Positions 35,453-44,035 of a stretch of 49,046 bases of DNA are shown here, piece after piece (position 1 is the first letter of the stretch; each line of letters starts with the position of its first letter). The notes beneath the pieces were generated by a model that saw nothing but the letters and a program-made list of their open reading frames with translations, did not search any database and was not told the DNA's origin. The stretch is from Rhodocyclaceae bacterium. GTDB taxonomy: Bacteria > Pseudomonadota > Gammaproteobacteria > Burkholderiales > Rhodocyclaceae. The position numbers were made by a program, and so were the translations under genes. The stretch covers positions 1 to 49,046 of the forward strand of contig JAABQX010000009.1 in assembly GCA_011391215.1 (NCBI GenBank), read 5' to 3'.

Positions 35453-35917
35453 CTACTTGACTTCGCGCAGCTCGGGCGGCGTGTCGTCGTGATCGCCGTG
35501 GGGGTGGTGTTCCCAGGCTTTCGAATAGATATCGTGCGACTTCTTGATGAGGCGCTCAGGCTGGCCCATATTGCGTAACTGCGTTTCCTCGGTGAAATAG
35601 ACGAGGGCGCGAATCAGCTTGCAATAGAGGGTGTTTTCAAGATGGAAGCCACGGTCTTGCAACATCCTTTCCAGGGCCTCCATACTGTGATTGGTTACTT
35701 CGTACCAGACCGAAATACCATTCGGCAACGTACCTGGTGCAACTTCGAGCCCGGGCAGTTCGTTCAGTAGTGCAAAGGCCTCGGGAACCTGCCAGTGTTT
35801 CAGCTTGCAGAAACGAATCTCGCGATGCTTGCGCGTTCCGGCCTGCGGTGCCAGTGGATGCGGCCGGTGGAGGCCGCGTTCCTGGTCACGCAGGAGGCGC
35901 GCGCGCTCCGGGTTCAT
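35453..35917 (-). CDS. Conserved-looking hypothetical protein, downstream of ctpA
   Basis: A 154-residue soluble protein I do not recognise. No signal peptide or membrane segment is seen. The N-terminal ~35 residues are basic (Arg/His-rich). The middle part (CKLKHWQVPEAFALLNELPG, then VWYEVTNHSMEALERMLQDRGF) alternates strands and helices in a way that resembles a small ferredoxin-like, metal-binding-associated fold, but without a CxxC. The C-terminus is His/Asp-rich (HHPHGDHDD), possibly metal-binding. The start overlaps the ctpA stop by 4 bases, so it is probably translated with it. Confidence 0.7.
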   Translation of the reverse strand: MNPERARLLRDQERGLHRPHPLAPQAGTRKHREIRFCKLKHWQVPEAFALLNELPGLEVAPGTLPNGISVWYEVTNHSMEALERMLQDRGFHLENTLYCKLIRALVYFTEETQLRNMGQPERLIKKSHDIYSKAWEHHPHGDHDDTPPELREVK

Positions 35918-37335
35918 TTTTTTACAGCCTGCAAGGCCTTGAGCAGGTTCAGCGCCTGCATTACTTGATAATCACTCTTGGAAGCCGGTTCGACGGGGGC
36001 CGTCTGGCCATCATCTTTACCATTTTCCGAGGATTTATCGGTCTTGTCGGCCTTATCAGTCTTGTCGGTCTTGTCCTTCTTCCCTGGCAACGCCTTCTCG
36101 CTATCCTTGTCGTTGGAAAGGTGACGATCAAGATCGGCCTCGCGCAAGCGCTCACGCGAACCGCCGTTCGCAGTTTCCTCGACGATGATGTCCGGGGTAA
36201 TACCTTTGGCCTGGATCGAACGGCCACTCGGGGTGTAGTAACGCGCCGTGGTAAGCTTGATCGCAGTCTTGGTTGACAGCGGCAACACCGTCTGCACGGA
36301 GCCCTTGCCGAAGGTCTGCGTGCCCATGATGACGGCGCGCTTGTGATCCTGCAGAGCGCCGGCAACGATTTCAGAAGCCGAGGCCGAGCCGCCGTTGACG
36401 AGCACGATCATCGGCACGGTGCGCGCCGCCGCAGGCAGCTTCTTCATGAAGTCCTCGTGATTGGAACGGAGGTAATCCTCGCTGGCGGCGGTGTATTTGC
36501 GCTTGGCGTCCTCGACGCGGCCGTCGGTAGTAGTGACAATGCTGTTGGCCGGCAGGAAAGCAGCGGCAACGCCGACGGCGCCATGCAAAAGGCCGCCCGG
36601 ATCGTTGCGCAGATCAAGCACCAGCCCCTTGAGACCCGTGCCCTTGCTCTCCGTATCCGCCTTGAACAGCTTGTCGAGATGCTTCACGACGTCAGACGCG
36701 GTTTCTTCCTGGAACTGGGTCACGCGCAGATAGGCGTAGCCCGGCTCGATGGTCTTCGACTTGACGCTTTGTACCTTGATCTTGTCACGCTCGATGGTAA
36801 TTTCGAGCGGTTTCACCTCACCCTTACGAATAATCGTCAGCTTGATCGAGGTCTTGGGCTTGCCGCGCATTTTTTTCACGGCATCGTTCAGCGTCATGCC
36901 CTTCACCGGTGTTTCGTCGAGCTTGATGATGAGGTCGCCCGCCTTCACACCGGCGCGGTAGGCGGGAGTGTCATCAATCGGCGCAATCACCTTGACGAGG
37001 CCATCTTCCATGCCGACCTCGATGCCGAGTCCGCCGAATTCGCCTTGTGTGGATACCTGCAGATCCTTGAAAGCATCGGCATCGAGATAGGCCGAGTGCG
37101 GATCGAGATTGGCCAACATGCCGCTGATGGCATGGGTGATAAGCACCTTGTCTTCGACAGGCTCGACATAGCCCTGCTTGATGGCATTGAAGACATCGGC
37201 AAAGCTGCGCAACTCCTCGACTGGCAAGGGCGCGCCGGCTTCTTTCTGGGCGATGGCGGAAAAATTGAGGCTCAACATCACCCCGGCCACGAGGCCGACG
37301 AGAATCAATCCGAATTGCTGCAACTTGCTACGCAT
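35914..37335 (-). CDS. ctpA: C-terminal processing peptidase (S41 family)
   Basis: Periplasmic serine protease of the CtpA/Prc type, which trims the C-termini of envelope proteins. The ATG at 37335 (473 residues) was chosen because GAGG lies nearby upstream and MRSKLQQFGLILVGL starts a signal/anchor sequence. The track's upstream start is ATT. A PDZ domain spans about residues 90-170 (GGLGIEVG, AGVKAGDLIIKLDE). The catalytic Ser is in VNGGSASASEIVAGALQD and the Lys in TFGKGSVQTV. The C-terminal ~50 residues form a charged tail with five 9-bp units (TDK/ADK) before a SDYQVMQALNLL end. It lies 30 bases downstream of envC. Confidence 0.93.
   Translation of the reverse strand: MRSKLQQFGLILVGLVAGVMLSLNFSAIAQKEAGAPLPVEELRSFADVFNAIKQGYVEPVEDKVLITHAISGMLANLDPHSAYLDADAFKDLQVSTQGEFGGLGIEVGMEDGLVKVIAPIDDTPAYRAGVKAGDLIIKLDETPVKGMTLNDAVKKMRGKPKTSIKLTIIRKGEVKPLEITIERDKIKVQSVKSKTIEPGYAYLRVTQFQEETASDVVKHLDKLFKADTESKGTGLKGLVLDLRNDPGGLLHGAVGVAAAFLPANSIVTTTDGRVEDAKRKYTAASEDYLRSNHEDFMKKLPAAARTVPMIVLVNGGSASASEIVAGALQDHKRAVIMGTQTFGKGSVQTVLPLSTKTAIKLTTARYYTPSGRSIQAKGITPDIIVEETANGGSRERLREADLDRHLSNDKDSEKALPGKKDKTDKTDKADKTDKSSENGKDDGQTAPVEPASKSDYQVMQALNLLKALQAVKK
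36035..36079 (-). repeat. Five tandem 9-bp units in the ctpA tail
   Basis: On the plus strand the units are TTATCGGTC, TTGTCGGCC, TTATCAGTC, TTGTCGGTC and TTGTCCTTC. They encode the (T/A)DK repeats of the C-terminal tail. They differ by a few bases, so they are not a freshly expanded satellite. Confidence 0.8.
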
Positions 37336-37365
37336 GGGAACCTCGATGGAAAACGGTATGGGCAA

Positions 37366-38625
37366 TCAATTTTGTGGTGCGCTCAGCCACTTCAAGGGGT
37401 CAAACGCCCGCCCCTGATGCCTGAGTTCAAAGTATAAACCGGATTCCGGCTGGCCCCCGCCTCCGCCGACCCCGCTACCCACCGTGGCCACCGTCCCGCC
37501 GGCGCCGACTTTTTGGCCCACATCGGCCAGCAGCGACTGGTTGTTACCATACACCGACAGGAAATCGTCGTCGTGGTCGATGATGATCAGGTTGCCATAG
37601 CCGCGCAGCCAGTCGGCAAACACCACCACGCCGGCCGCCACCGTGCGCACGTCTGCGCCTTCGGCGGCACGGATGAACAGCCCCTTCCACGTCGATTGGC
37701 CGTCGTCGCGGCGGGCGCCAAAACGGCCAGCGATCGTTCCCTGTACCGGGCGCAATAGTTTTCCGCGTTGCCTGGCGAAAGCGCCATTCTGGTTGACCGG
37801 TTCGCCGGATACCGTCGCGGCTGGTGAAGGTTCACTTTTGCGCGTTGCCGGCTTGCCGGCGGAAGGTTTGGGCTTGGGTTTGGAATTGGCGCTGCGCTTT
37901 GTGAGCACAGCAATCAGATTGCCCAGACGCTGCTCATTGTGTTTCAGGGTATCAATTTCCCGGCGTTGTGCATTGATTTGTTTTGATATCTTCTCCAGCA
38001 CCGCTTGGCGCTCCTGCTGTCGCTGGCTCAAATTCGCCCGATCGATTTCCTCGCGGCGGGCCAGTTCGGCAAGTTTGTCGCTGCGCTGCTCTACCACCAC
38101 GGCCATCTGGCGCGCCTCGGCGGCATCTCGCCGCAGGCCATCCAGCAACTCCAGCTTGGCGCGCGATAGCAGGGCCAGGTAATGGCGGTCACGCGCAGCA
38201 GCAGCAGGGTCACCGCCGGCCAGCAGTTCCACCAGGGAATCGGTCTTTTGCGGACGAAACTGGTGGCGCAGTAGTCGGGCCAACTGGGCCTGGCGGGCAG
38301 CGGTCTGGCGTTCCAGCTGCTTCAGATCGCGTTCGCGTTCGGCCAGCTCGGCCTTGGCAGCAGCACGCTCCTCGCCCAGCGCCCGCAATTTGCGGCCGAG
38401 GACGGAAATGGCTTTTTCAGTATCCCGCAGCTGGTCGGCGGTCTCGGCGCGGGAAGATTCACTTTGCTTGAGCTGCCGCTCCAGCACGGCACGCTGCTCG
38501 CGAACCGACTCAAGCTCCCCCTTCACCGCGCGCCCATCGCTGGCCGCCAGGGCGAACCCCGGCAGACACAACAGAAGCATCAACCCGAGGCTGCCGGATC
38601 GGCCAAGAAATGGAAGGTCGTTCAT
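37366..38625 (-). CDS. envC: EnvC-like murein hydrolase activator (LytM/M23 domain)
   Basis: Periplasmic divisome-associated factor that activates cell-wall amidases. A signal peptide (GLMLLLCLPGFALAAS) is followed by a long coiled coil (about residues 35-245) and a Pro/Lys/Ala-rich linker. A C-terminal LytM domain (about 295-419) follows, with GLFIRAAEGADVRTVAAGVV, IIIDHDDDFLSVYGN and LYFELRHQG. The metal ligands of true M23 peptidases are missing, as in E. coli EnvC, so it should be an activator and not an enzyme. KVGAGGTV (371-378) is encoded by dispersed repeat copy 10. It is followed by ctpA and is divergent from gpmI. Confidence 0.92.
   Translation of the reverse strand: MNDLPFLGRSGSLGLMLLLCLPGFALAASDGRAVKGELESVREQRAVLERQLKQSESSRAETADQLRDTEKAISVLGRKLRALGEERAAAKAELAERERDLKQLERQTAARQAQLARLLRHQFRPQKTDSLVELLAGGDPAAAARDRHYLALLSRAKLELLDGLRRDAAEARQMAVVVEQRSDKLAELARREEIDRANLSQRQQERQAVLEKISKQINAQRREIDTLKHNEQRLGNLIAVLTKRSANSKPKPKPSAGKPATRKSEPSPAATVSGEPVNQNGAFARQRGKLLRPVQGTIAGRFGARRDDGQSTWKGLFIRAAEGADVRTVAAGVVVFADWLRGYGNLIIIDHDDDFLSVYGNNQSLLADVGQKVGAGGTVATVGSGVGGGGGQPESGLYFELRHQGRAFDPLKWLSAPQN
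37491..37514 (+). repeat. Dispersed repeat, copy 10 (inside envC)
   Basis: CCGTCCCGCC joined to GCGCCGACTTTTT with G at the joining base. The first G of the consensus is replaced by A. On the minus strand it encodes KVGAGGTV, at a place where EnvC proteins normally read V-x-AG-x-x-I. Confidence 0.75.
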
Positions 38626-38777
38626 TAGGGGAGTATGTCGCGGGTTGTTAGACTTGTCCGGTTCTGTAGCGCATGAATTGTCCGCTTTTTTTGTGGCTTG
38701 ACTGGGCCTACCCGGGCGCGGATACTCGTCTCTGCGCCGCCAAACGTGCCACCTCCCTTCCCGCCGGAATCGCCCAC

Positions 38778-40418
38778 ATGCTTGAGAAACTCTCCTCCTT
38801 TCCCGGAATTCCGGGGCCGGTCGTCATCATCGTGATGGACGGCTACGGCCTGCCCAAAACTGACGTCGGCAGCGCCATCGCCGCCGCCCGCAAGCCGACG
38901 CTCGACCGCCTGTTCGCCAGCTATCCGAATATCCGCCTGCGTGCCCACGGCACGGCGGTCGGCATGCCCTCCGACGACGACATGGGCAACTCCGAGGTCG
39001 GGCACAACGCGATTGGCGCCGGGCAGGTCTACAGCCAGGGCGCGTCGCTGGTCGCCAACGCCATCAACGAAGGCGCCATCTGGCGTGGCGAAGCGTGGCA
39101 GCAGATCGTTGCCGGTGCCAAGACGGGGCGCGGCGTGATCCATTTCATCGGCCTGTTCTCCGACGGCAACGTGCACAGCCACATCGACCACCTGAAGGCG
39201 ATGGTGGTTCAAGCCAAGGCTGAAGGGGTCAAACGCGTATGCATCCACGCCCTGCTCGACGGCCGCGATGTGCCGGAAACCAGCGCACTCGAGTACGTGG
39301 TGCCCTTCGAGGCATTTCTTGCTGAAGTCAGCGATGCCGATTTCGATGCCCGTATCGCCTCCGGCGGTGGGCGCCAGAACATCACCATGGATCGCTACGA
39401 CGCGAACTGGTCGATGGTCGACAATGGCTGGAAGGTCCATGTGCTCGGCGAGGGACCACAGTTCGCCAATGCCACGGCGGCGGTCAACGGGCTGCGCCAG
39501 CAGAATCCCGGCACCATCGACCAGGATCTCCCTCCCTTCGTCATCGCCGAGAACGGCAAGCCGGTCGGCACCATCGAGGATGGCGATTCGGTCGTTTTCT
39601 TCAACTTCCGCGGCGACCGCGCCATCGAGATCACCCGCGCCTTCGAGGAAACCGTATTCGACAAATTCGACCGCGTGCGGGTGCCGAAAGTCACCTACGC
39701 CGGCATGCTGCAGTACGACGGCGACCTCAAGCTGCCGGCCCGCTTTCTCGTCGCGCCGCCGGCGATCAAGGACACCATGGGCGAGTGGTTCAGCAAGTCC
39801 GGAATCACCCAGTTCGCCTGCTCCGAAACGCAGAAGTTCGGCCACGTTACCTACTTCTGGAACGGCAACCGCTCCGGAAAATTCGCCGGCGAGACCTATC
39901 AGGAAGTCCCCAGCGACGTCGTGCCCTTCGAACAGCGGCCATGGATGAAGGCGGCCGAAATCGCCGATGCGATGATCTCCGCCCTCAAGAGCGGTGCATA
40001 CAAGACGCTGCGCTGCAACTTCGCCAATGGCGACATGGTCGGTCATACCGGCAATTTCCGCGCGGCGACAATGTCCATCGAAGCCGTCGACCTGCAACTG
40101 GCGCGCATCCTGCCGGTGATCGATGCGCTGGGCGGCGTGGCGCTGATCACTGCCGACCACGGCAATGCCGACGAAATGTACGAGATCGACAAGAAGACCG
40201 GTGAGCCGGCGCAGAACAAGGATGGCTCCTACAAGGCCAAGACCGCACACACGCTGAACCCGGTGCCGCTGATCCTCTACGACAAGGTCAGCGGCGGCAA
40301 ACTGGGCCTGAAGCAGACGGCGACCGCCGGACTGTCGAACATCGCCGCGACCATAGCTAATCTGGTGGGTCTCGAAAAGCACGCCGCCTGGGACGAGAGC
40401 CTGCTGGAAATTCGCTAA
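38778..40418 (+). CDS. gpmI: 2,3-bisphosphoglycerate-independent phosphoglycerate mutase
   Basis: Manganese-dependent glycolytic mutase of the alkaline phosphatase superfamily. From the ATG at 38778 it has 546 residues, starting MLEKLSSFPGI. The earlier track start adds 35 residues unlike the family. IVMDGYGLP and DDDMGNSEVGHNAIGAG carry the phosphorylated Ser and metal ligands. HSHIDHL and ADHGNADEMYE complete the metal site. In E. coli gpmM also neighbours envC, though in a different orientation. Confidence 0.95.
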   Translation: MLEKLSSFPGIPGPVVIIVMDGYGLPKTDVGSAIAAARKPTLDRLFASYPNIRLRAHGTAVGMPSDDDMGNSEVGHNAIGAGQVYSQGASLVANAINEGAIWRGEAWQQIVAGAKTGRGVIHFIGLFSDGNVHSHIDHLKAMVVQAKAEGVKRVCIHALLDGRDVPETSALEYVVPFEAFLAEVSDADFDARIASGGGRQNITMDRYDANWSMVDNGWKVHVLGEGPQFANATAAVNGLRQQNPGTIDQDLPPFVIAENGKPVGTIEDGDSVVFFNFRGDRAIEITRAFEETVFDKFDRVRVPKVTYAGMLQYDGDLKLPARFLVAPPAIKDTMGEWFSKSGITQFACSETQKFGHVTYFWNGNRSGKFAGETYQEVPSDVVPFEQRPWMKAAEIADAMISALKSGAYKTLRCNFANGDMVGHTGNFRAATMSIEAVDLQLARILPVIDALGGVALITADHGNADEMYEIDKKTGEPAQNKDGSYKAKTAHTLNPVPLILYDKVSGGKLGLKQTATAGLSNIAATIANLVGLEKHAAWDESLLEIR

Positions 40419-40530
40419 GCCGAACCGGCTGAAGGCAAACGGACACGGTGATTGGAGGAATATCGACAGGGCATTTCAATCCAAGTATGATGCCGGCCGA
40501 TGCTGGAGCAACCAGTTGTTATAAAAATCG

Positions 40531-40995
40531 ATGCGTGCCTACCTAAAAGATTACACATTCAAGAACGAAGTCCCGCCAGAGCATTTTGTCCATATGACAG
40601 ACTGGCTTCTGCAATGGCGGAAGCGGGAGCCGGATATGAGCTTCTCGCTGGTACTGATCGACTTCACGAATCCTTCTGAACTCGGCAACGCTTTGGGCGC
40701 AAAGTACGCGATGGAACTCGTGCGGCGCGTTGGTAGTGAAATCAACCAAGCCTTGCGGCATACCGACCTCCTTTCCCGTACCCGGGTCAGCAGTTTCTGG
40801 GTACTGCTTCCGAAAGGGGATCCTGACATCGTGCTGTCGAAGCTCGAGCCGATCTTGTCGGCCGCCCGGTCGGACGGGATGGATGCAACCCAATTGCATT
40901 TTCGCAAGCTCAGCATACCGGGGGATAACGCCGGCGAGGTTACTGCGGCTGAGCTTTTGACCCAGATGCAATCACCCGAACGCTTGAAAACTTGA
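40531..40995 (+). CDS. Stand-alone degenerate GGDEF-like domain protein
   Basis: A 154-residue protein that probably consists of a decayed diguanylate cyclase fold. SLVLIDFTNPSELGNALG, ELVRRVGSEINQALRHTDLLSRT and FWVLLPKGDPD follow the helix and strand order of a GGDEF domain, but the signature position reads RVSSFWVLLP instead of GGDEF, so it should not make c-di-GMP. No signal or membrane segment is seen. The start is uncertain: the ATG at 40531 has TATAAA six bases upstream and no ribosome site. Its 3' end runs into direct repeats in front of the ArsR gene. Confidence 0.6.
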   Translation: MRAYLKDYTFKNEVPPEHFVHMTDWLLQWRKREPDMSFSLVLIDFTNPSELGNALGAKYAMELVRRVGSEINQALRHTDLLSRTRVSSFWVLLPKGDPDIVLSKLEPILSAARSDGMDATQLHFRKLSIPGDNAGEVTAAELLTQMQSPERLKT

Positions 40996-41019
40996 AATAC
41001 TTGAAAACTGACAGGTTTT
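40984..41019 (+). promoter_or_regulatory. Direct and inverted repeats upstream of the ArsR gene (possible operator)
   Basis: Three tandem units, TTGAAAAC, TTGAAATAC and TTGAAAAC (40984-41008), are followed by an inverted repeat AAAAC-TGACAG-GTTTT (41004-41019) that ends four bases before the ATG of the ArsR gene. This is a good position for autoregulation. Function is inferred from position only. Confidence 0.4.
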
Positions 41020-41023
41020 ATCC

Positions 41024-41344
41024 ATGAGCAGCCTCGTACTCGCCGATCTGGTTGACCAGACCGAACAAATCGAAATTGCCGCACGCGCCCTGAAGGCGAT
41101 CTCGCACCCATTGCGCCTGAAGATTCTCTGCATCGTCGGCGATCAGGAAGTCTGCGTGCAGGACATCGTCGAAGCCGTCGGCACCTCGCAAAGTAACATC
41201 TCCCAGCACCTCGCGATCCTGCGTGACAAGGGCGTGTTGACCACGCGCAAGGACGCCAACCGCGTGTTCTACCGCGTTGCCGACCAGCGCACCCTGCAAC
41301 TCATCGTGATGATGCGCGAAGTTTTCTGCAGCATGTCCGGGTAA
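41024..41344 (+). CDS. ArsR-family regulator, YgaV/SqrR/BigR-like (probable persulfide sensor)
   Basis: A 106-residue winged-helix repressor-type protein. ISHPLRLKILCIVGD opens the DNA-binding domain, and the recognition helix reads TSQSNISQHLAILRDKGV. It has cysteines at 36, 44 and 102. C36 in KILC and C102 in EVFC are 66 residues apart, the same spacing as the sulfide/persulfide-sensing pairs of SqrR (41/107), BigR (42/108) and YgaV (29/95). The adjacent downstream rhodanese gene, as in ygaVP of E. coli, supports a sulfur role. No ArsR-type metal motif (such as ELCVCDL) is present. Probably autoregulated, given the repeats before its start. Confidence 0.85.
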   Translation: MSSLVLADLVDQTEQIEIAARALKAISHPLRLKILCIVGDQEVCVQDIVEAVGTSQSNISQHLAILRDKGVLTTRKDANRVFYRVADQRTLQLIVMMREVFCSMSG

Positions 41345-41361
41345 GCGGGGAAATTTAACCA

Positions 41362-41781
41362 ATGGAACACGGAATGGAATTCATCCAGCAGAATTTGATG
41401 TGGGCCGGGCTGGCCGCCATCAGCGGCGGCATGCTGCTCTGGCAGGTCTTCAATGGCCCTGGCGGCAGCAATATTTCGGTGGGCGACGCGACCTTGCTGA
41501 TCAACCGGCAGGATGCCATTGTCGTCGACGTGCGCGAAACCGCCGAATGGTCCTCCGGCCATATCCCGAATGCACGCCACATTGCACTGGGGCACCTGGG
41601 CAAGCATCTTTCCGAGATCGAGAAGTTCAAGGAAAAACCCATCATTGTCGTCTGCGCCTCGGGCAACCGCTCGAGCTCGGCCTGCAGCACCCTCAAAAAA
41701 GCCGGCTTCCAGCAGGTATTCAACCTTGCCGGCGGCGTTGGCGCCTGGGGTGATGCCGGCTTGCCGATGACCAAAAGATAA
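41362..41781 (+). CDS. Membrane-anchored rhodanese-like protein (YibN-like)
   Basis: A 139-residue protein with one N-terminal membrane helix (MWAGLAAISGGMLLWQV) and a rhodanese domain. The active-site loop is VVCASGNRSSSA with the sulfur-accepting Cys. VVDVRETAEWSSGHIPNARHI (in part) is the CH2-type region. It lies 17 bases after the ArsR gene and 19 before grxC. In E. coli, yibN heads the yibN-grxC-secB-gpsA operon, so the block is conserved here. It may transfer sulfane sulfur at the inner membrane. The start could also be the ATG at 41374. Confidence 0.9.
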   Translation: MEHGMEFIQQNLMWAGLAAISGGMLLWQVFNGPGGSNISVGDATLLINRQDAIVVDVRETAEWSSGHIPNARHIALGHLGKHLSEIEKFKEKPIIVVCASGNRSSSACSTLKKAGFQQVFNLAGGVGAWGDAGLPMTKR

Positions 41782-41800
41782 ATCGCAAGGAGATTCACCC

Positions 41801-42061
41801 ATGGCCAAGATCGAGATGTACTCCACGGCCGTCTGCCCCTATTGTGTGCGCGCCGAAGCCCTGCTCAAGCGCAAGGGCGTTACCGATATCGAAAAAATCC
41901 GTGTCGACCTCGACCCCAGCAAACGCCAGGAAATGGAAACGCGTGTTCCCGGCGCGCGTACCGTGCCGCAAATATTTATCGACGGCTTCCATGTCGGCGG
42001 CTGCGACGACCTGCACGAACTCGACCGCCAAGGCAAACTCGATCCCTTGCTCGCCGCTTAA
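41801..42061 (+). CDS. grxC: Glutaredoxin 3
   Basis: An 86-residue dithiol glutaredoxin that reduces disulfides with glutathione. The active site is STAVCPYCVRAEALL (CPYC). RTVPQIFIDGFHVGGCDDL binds glutathione through TVP and GGCDD. AAGGAG precedes the ATG. It sits within the conserved rhodanese-grxC-secB-gpsA order. Confidence 0.95.
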   Translation: MAKIEMYSTAVCPYCVRAEALLKRKGVTDIEKIRVDLDPSKRQEMETRVPGARTVPQIFIDGFHVGGCDDLHELDRQGKLDPLLAA

Positions 42062-42114
42062 TTTGGCTGCGGCATTAGAATGCCGCCCTTTCAACCTTCA
42101 CATTCAGGATCATC

Positions 42115-42597
42115 ATGAGCGAAGCCGCACAGGGCAACAATCCCGTTTTCAGCATCGAGAAAATCTACGTCAAGGATCTGTCGCTGGAGGTGCCGAATGC
42201 ACCACAGTGTTTCCTTGAGCGCGAGGCCGCCGAAATCAACCTGCAGATGCAGACGGGTGGCGAAGCAGTCGGCGAGGGCATTTTTAATGTCTTGCTGACG
42301 CTGACGGTCACGGCCAAGATCGGCGACAAGACCCAGTTCCTCATCGAGGCGTCGCAAGCCGGCATCTTCCAGCTTCGCAACATACCGAATGAAGAACTCG
42401 AGCCGATCATCGCCGTCGCCTGCCCCAACATCCTGTTCCCCTACGCCCGCGAAACAGTGTCCGATGCCGTGACCCGTGCCGGCTTCCCGCCGGTATTGCT
42501 GGCACCGGTCAATTTCGAGGCCATCTACCGCGAACGCCTGGTTCAACAACAAACCCAGCAAGCGGCGGCCGGCCTGCACGAAATTCCCATCCAGTAA
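42115..42597 (+). CDS. secB: Protein-export chaperone SecB
   Basis: Holds unfolded precursors and delivers them to SecA. The 160-residue product matches the family, with [20 protein letters not shown] near the start, the central [14 protein letters not shown] and [24 protein letters not shown] (in part). Its TAA overlaps the ATG of the next gene by one base (TAATG). Confidence 0.96.
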   Translation: MSEAAQGNNPVFSIEKIYVKDLSLEVPNAPQCFLEREAAEINLQMQTGGEAVGEGIFNVLLTLTVTAKIGDKTQFLIEASQAGIFQLRNIPNEELEPIIAVACPNILFPYARETVSDAVTRAGFPPVLLAPVNFEAIYRERLVQQQTQQAAAGLHEIPIQ

Positions 42598-43028
42598 TGC
42601 GCCTCCCGCTGTTTGTCCTCGCCCTGCTGTTTTCGAGCGTCTCCACGGCGCTCGACTACCGTTCGGTGAGCGAGACAACCACCCTTTACGATGCGCCCTC
42701 GCAAAAAGCCAAGCCGCTCTTCGCCATTGCGGCCGGCACTCCTGTCGAGATGGTTGTCACCCTCGCCGCCTGGGTCAAGGTGCGCGACGCCAAGGGCGAT
42801 CTCGCCTGGATCGAGCAACGCCAGTTGGCGGAGCAACGCAGCGTACAGGTTCGTGCCGAGCGGGCGCAAGTGCGTGCCAGTGCGGCAGAGTCGGCTGCCT
42901 TGGTATTCGAGGCCGAGCCGGATGTACTGCTTGAGCTCGTCGAATCTGCTCCCGCCGGCTGGGCCAAAGTGCGCCACCGCGATGGCCAGCAGGGCTTCGT
43001 AAAAGCTTCCCAGGTCTGGGGCCTGTGA
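42597..43028 (+). CDS. Secreted protein with two bacterial SH3-like domains
   Basis: A 143-residue protein with a signal peptide ([18 protein letters not shown]). Two SH3b-type repeats follow: [22 protein letters not shown] with [15 protein letters not shown] (quoted in parts), then [15 protein letters not shown] with [15 protein letters not shown]. Such domains bind peptidoglycan or peptides. The enzymatic role, if any, is not visible. Translational coupling to secB is expected from the TAATG overlap. It lies between secB and gpsA, where a gene of this kind is often found in betaproteobacteria. Confidence 0.85.
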   Translation: MRLPLFVLALLFSSVSTALDYRSVSETTTLYDAPSQKAKPLFAIAAGTPVEMVVTLAAWVKVRDAKGDLAWIEQRQLAEQRSVQVRAERAQVRASAAESAALVFEAEPDVLLELVESAPAGWAKVRHRDGQQGFVKASQVWGL

Positions 43029-43041
43029 AGCGGAGCCGGTG

Positions 43042-44022
43042 ATGCGCCTGGCGGTATTGGGCGCCGGCGCCTGGGGAACGGCGCTTGCCATATCCTTCGC
43101 CGAGCGTCACGCCGTCACGTTGTGGTCTTGGCAGACCGAGCACGCCGCCTCCATGCAGCGTGCCAAAGAGAATACCGATTTTCTGCCTGGCTACCCCTTC
43201 CCTGACACATTGGACGTCACTGCCGATCTCGCGCTTGCAGTGACTGCGGCCGATCTTGCGATCATCGCCACGCCGATGGCCGGTTTGCGCGCGACCGCCG
43301 GGCAGCTGGCACAAAACGTCCCCAAGCTGCCTTTTCTCTGGGTTTGCAAGGGTCTGGAAACCGGCACGGGATTGCTGCCGCATCAGGCGGTCTTGGAGGT
43401 CCACCCAACCGCACTCTGCGGCGCACTCACCGGCCCCAGCTTCGCCGACGAGGTGGCGCGCGGGCTGCCGGCAGCGATCACGCTCGCCTCAGCCAACGCC
43501 GCGTTTGCCGAAGCCATGGCGCATGAATTGCACGGTCCGCGCCTGCGCCTGTATGCCAACGACGACATCGTCGGTGCCGAGGTCGGTGGCGCAGTCAAGA
43601 ACGTCATGGCCATCGCCACCGGTATCTGTGACGGTCTCGGGCTGGGCCTGAACGCCCGCGCCGCACTGATGACACGGGGACTGGTCGAGATCACCCGCTT
43701 CGGCGTCGCGCTGGGCGCACGGCCGGAAACCTTCATGGGCCTGGCCGGCATGGGCGACTTGATCCTCACCTGCACCGGCGACCTCTCGCGCAACCGGCGT
43801 GTCGGCCTGGCGCTCGCCGCCGGCAAGTCGCTCGCCGACATCCAGCGCGATCTGGGTCATGTTGCCGAAGGCGTGATGACCGCCCGCGAAGTCGCCCGCC
43901 GCGCTGAAGCGCTGTGTGTTGACATGCCGATTACGGCAACGGTGCGTGACCTGCTGGATGGTCATCTGACGGCTGCTGCCGCCGTCGACAGGCTGATGAA
44001 GCGCGACCCCAAGCACGAGTAA
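43042..44022 (+). CDS. gpsA: Glycerol-3-phosphate dehydrogenase [NAD(P)+]
   Basis: Makes sn-glycerol-3-phosphate for phospholipids. The ATG at 43042 (326 residues) follows GGAG by six bases. The track's 43039 start is a GTG one codon earlier. [11 protein letters not shown] is the NAD(P) site, [30 protein letters not shown] with the catalytic Lys, and a helical C-terminus complete the family. It is last in the rhodanese-grxC-secB run. Confidence 0.96.
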   Translation: MRLAVLGAGAWGTALAISFAERHAVTLWSWQTEHAASMQRAKENTDFLPGYPFPDTLDVTADLALAVTAADLAIIATPMAGLRATAGQLAQNVPKLPFLWVCKGLETGTGLLPHQAVLEVHPTALCGALTGPSFADEVARGLPAAITLASANAAFAEAMAHELHGPRLRLYANDDIVGAEVGGAVKNVMAIATGICDGLGLGLNARAALMTRGLVEITRFGVALGARPETFMGLAGMGDLILTCTGDLSRNRRVGLALAAGKSLADIQRDLGHVAEGVMTAREVARRAEALCVDMPITATVRDLLDGHLTAAAAVDRLMKRDPKHE

Positions 44023-44035
44023 GCAACGCTCGATC

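Noticed and set aside
38625-40382. 585-residue minus-strand ORF opposite gpmI
   Set aside because: Antisense shadow; GpmI has full catalytic motifs on the plus strand.
40500-40700. Short ORF from the ATG at 40500 overlapping the GGDEF-like gene in another frame
   Set aside because: About 60 codons, no motif, and it overlaps a better supported frame.
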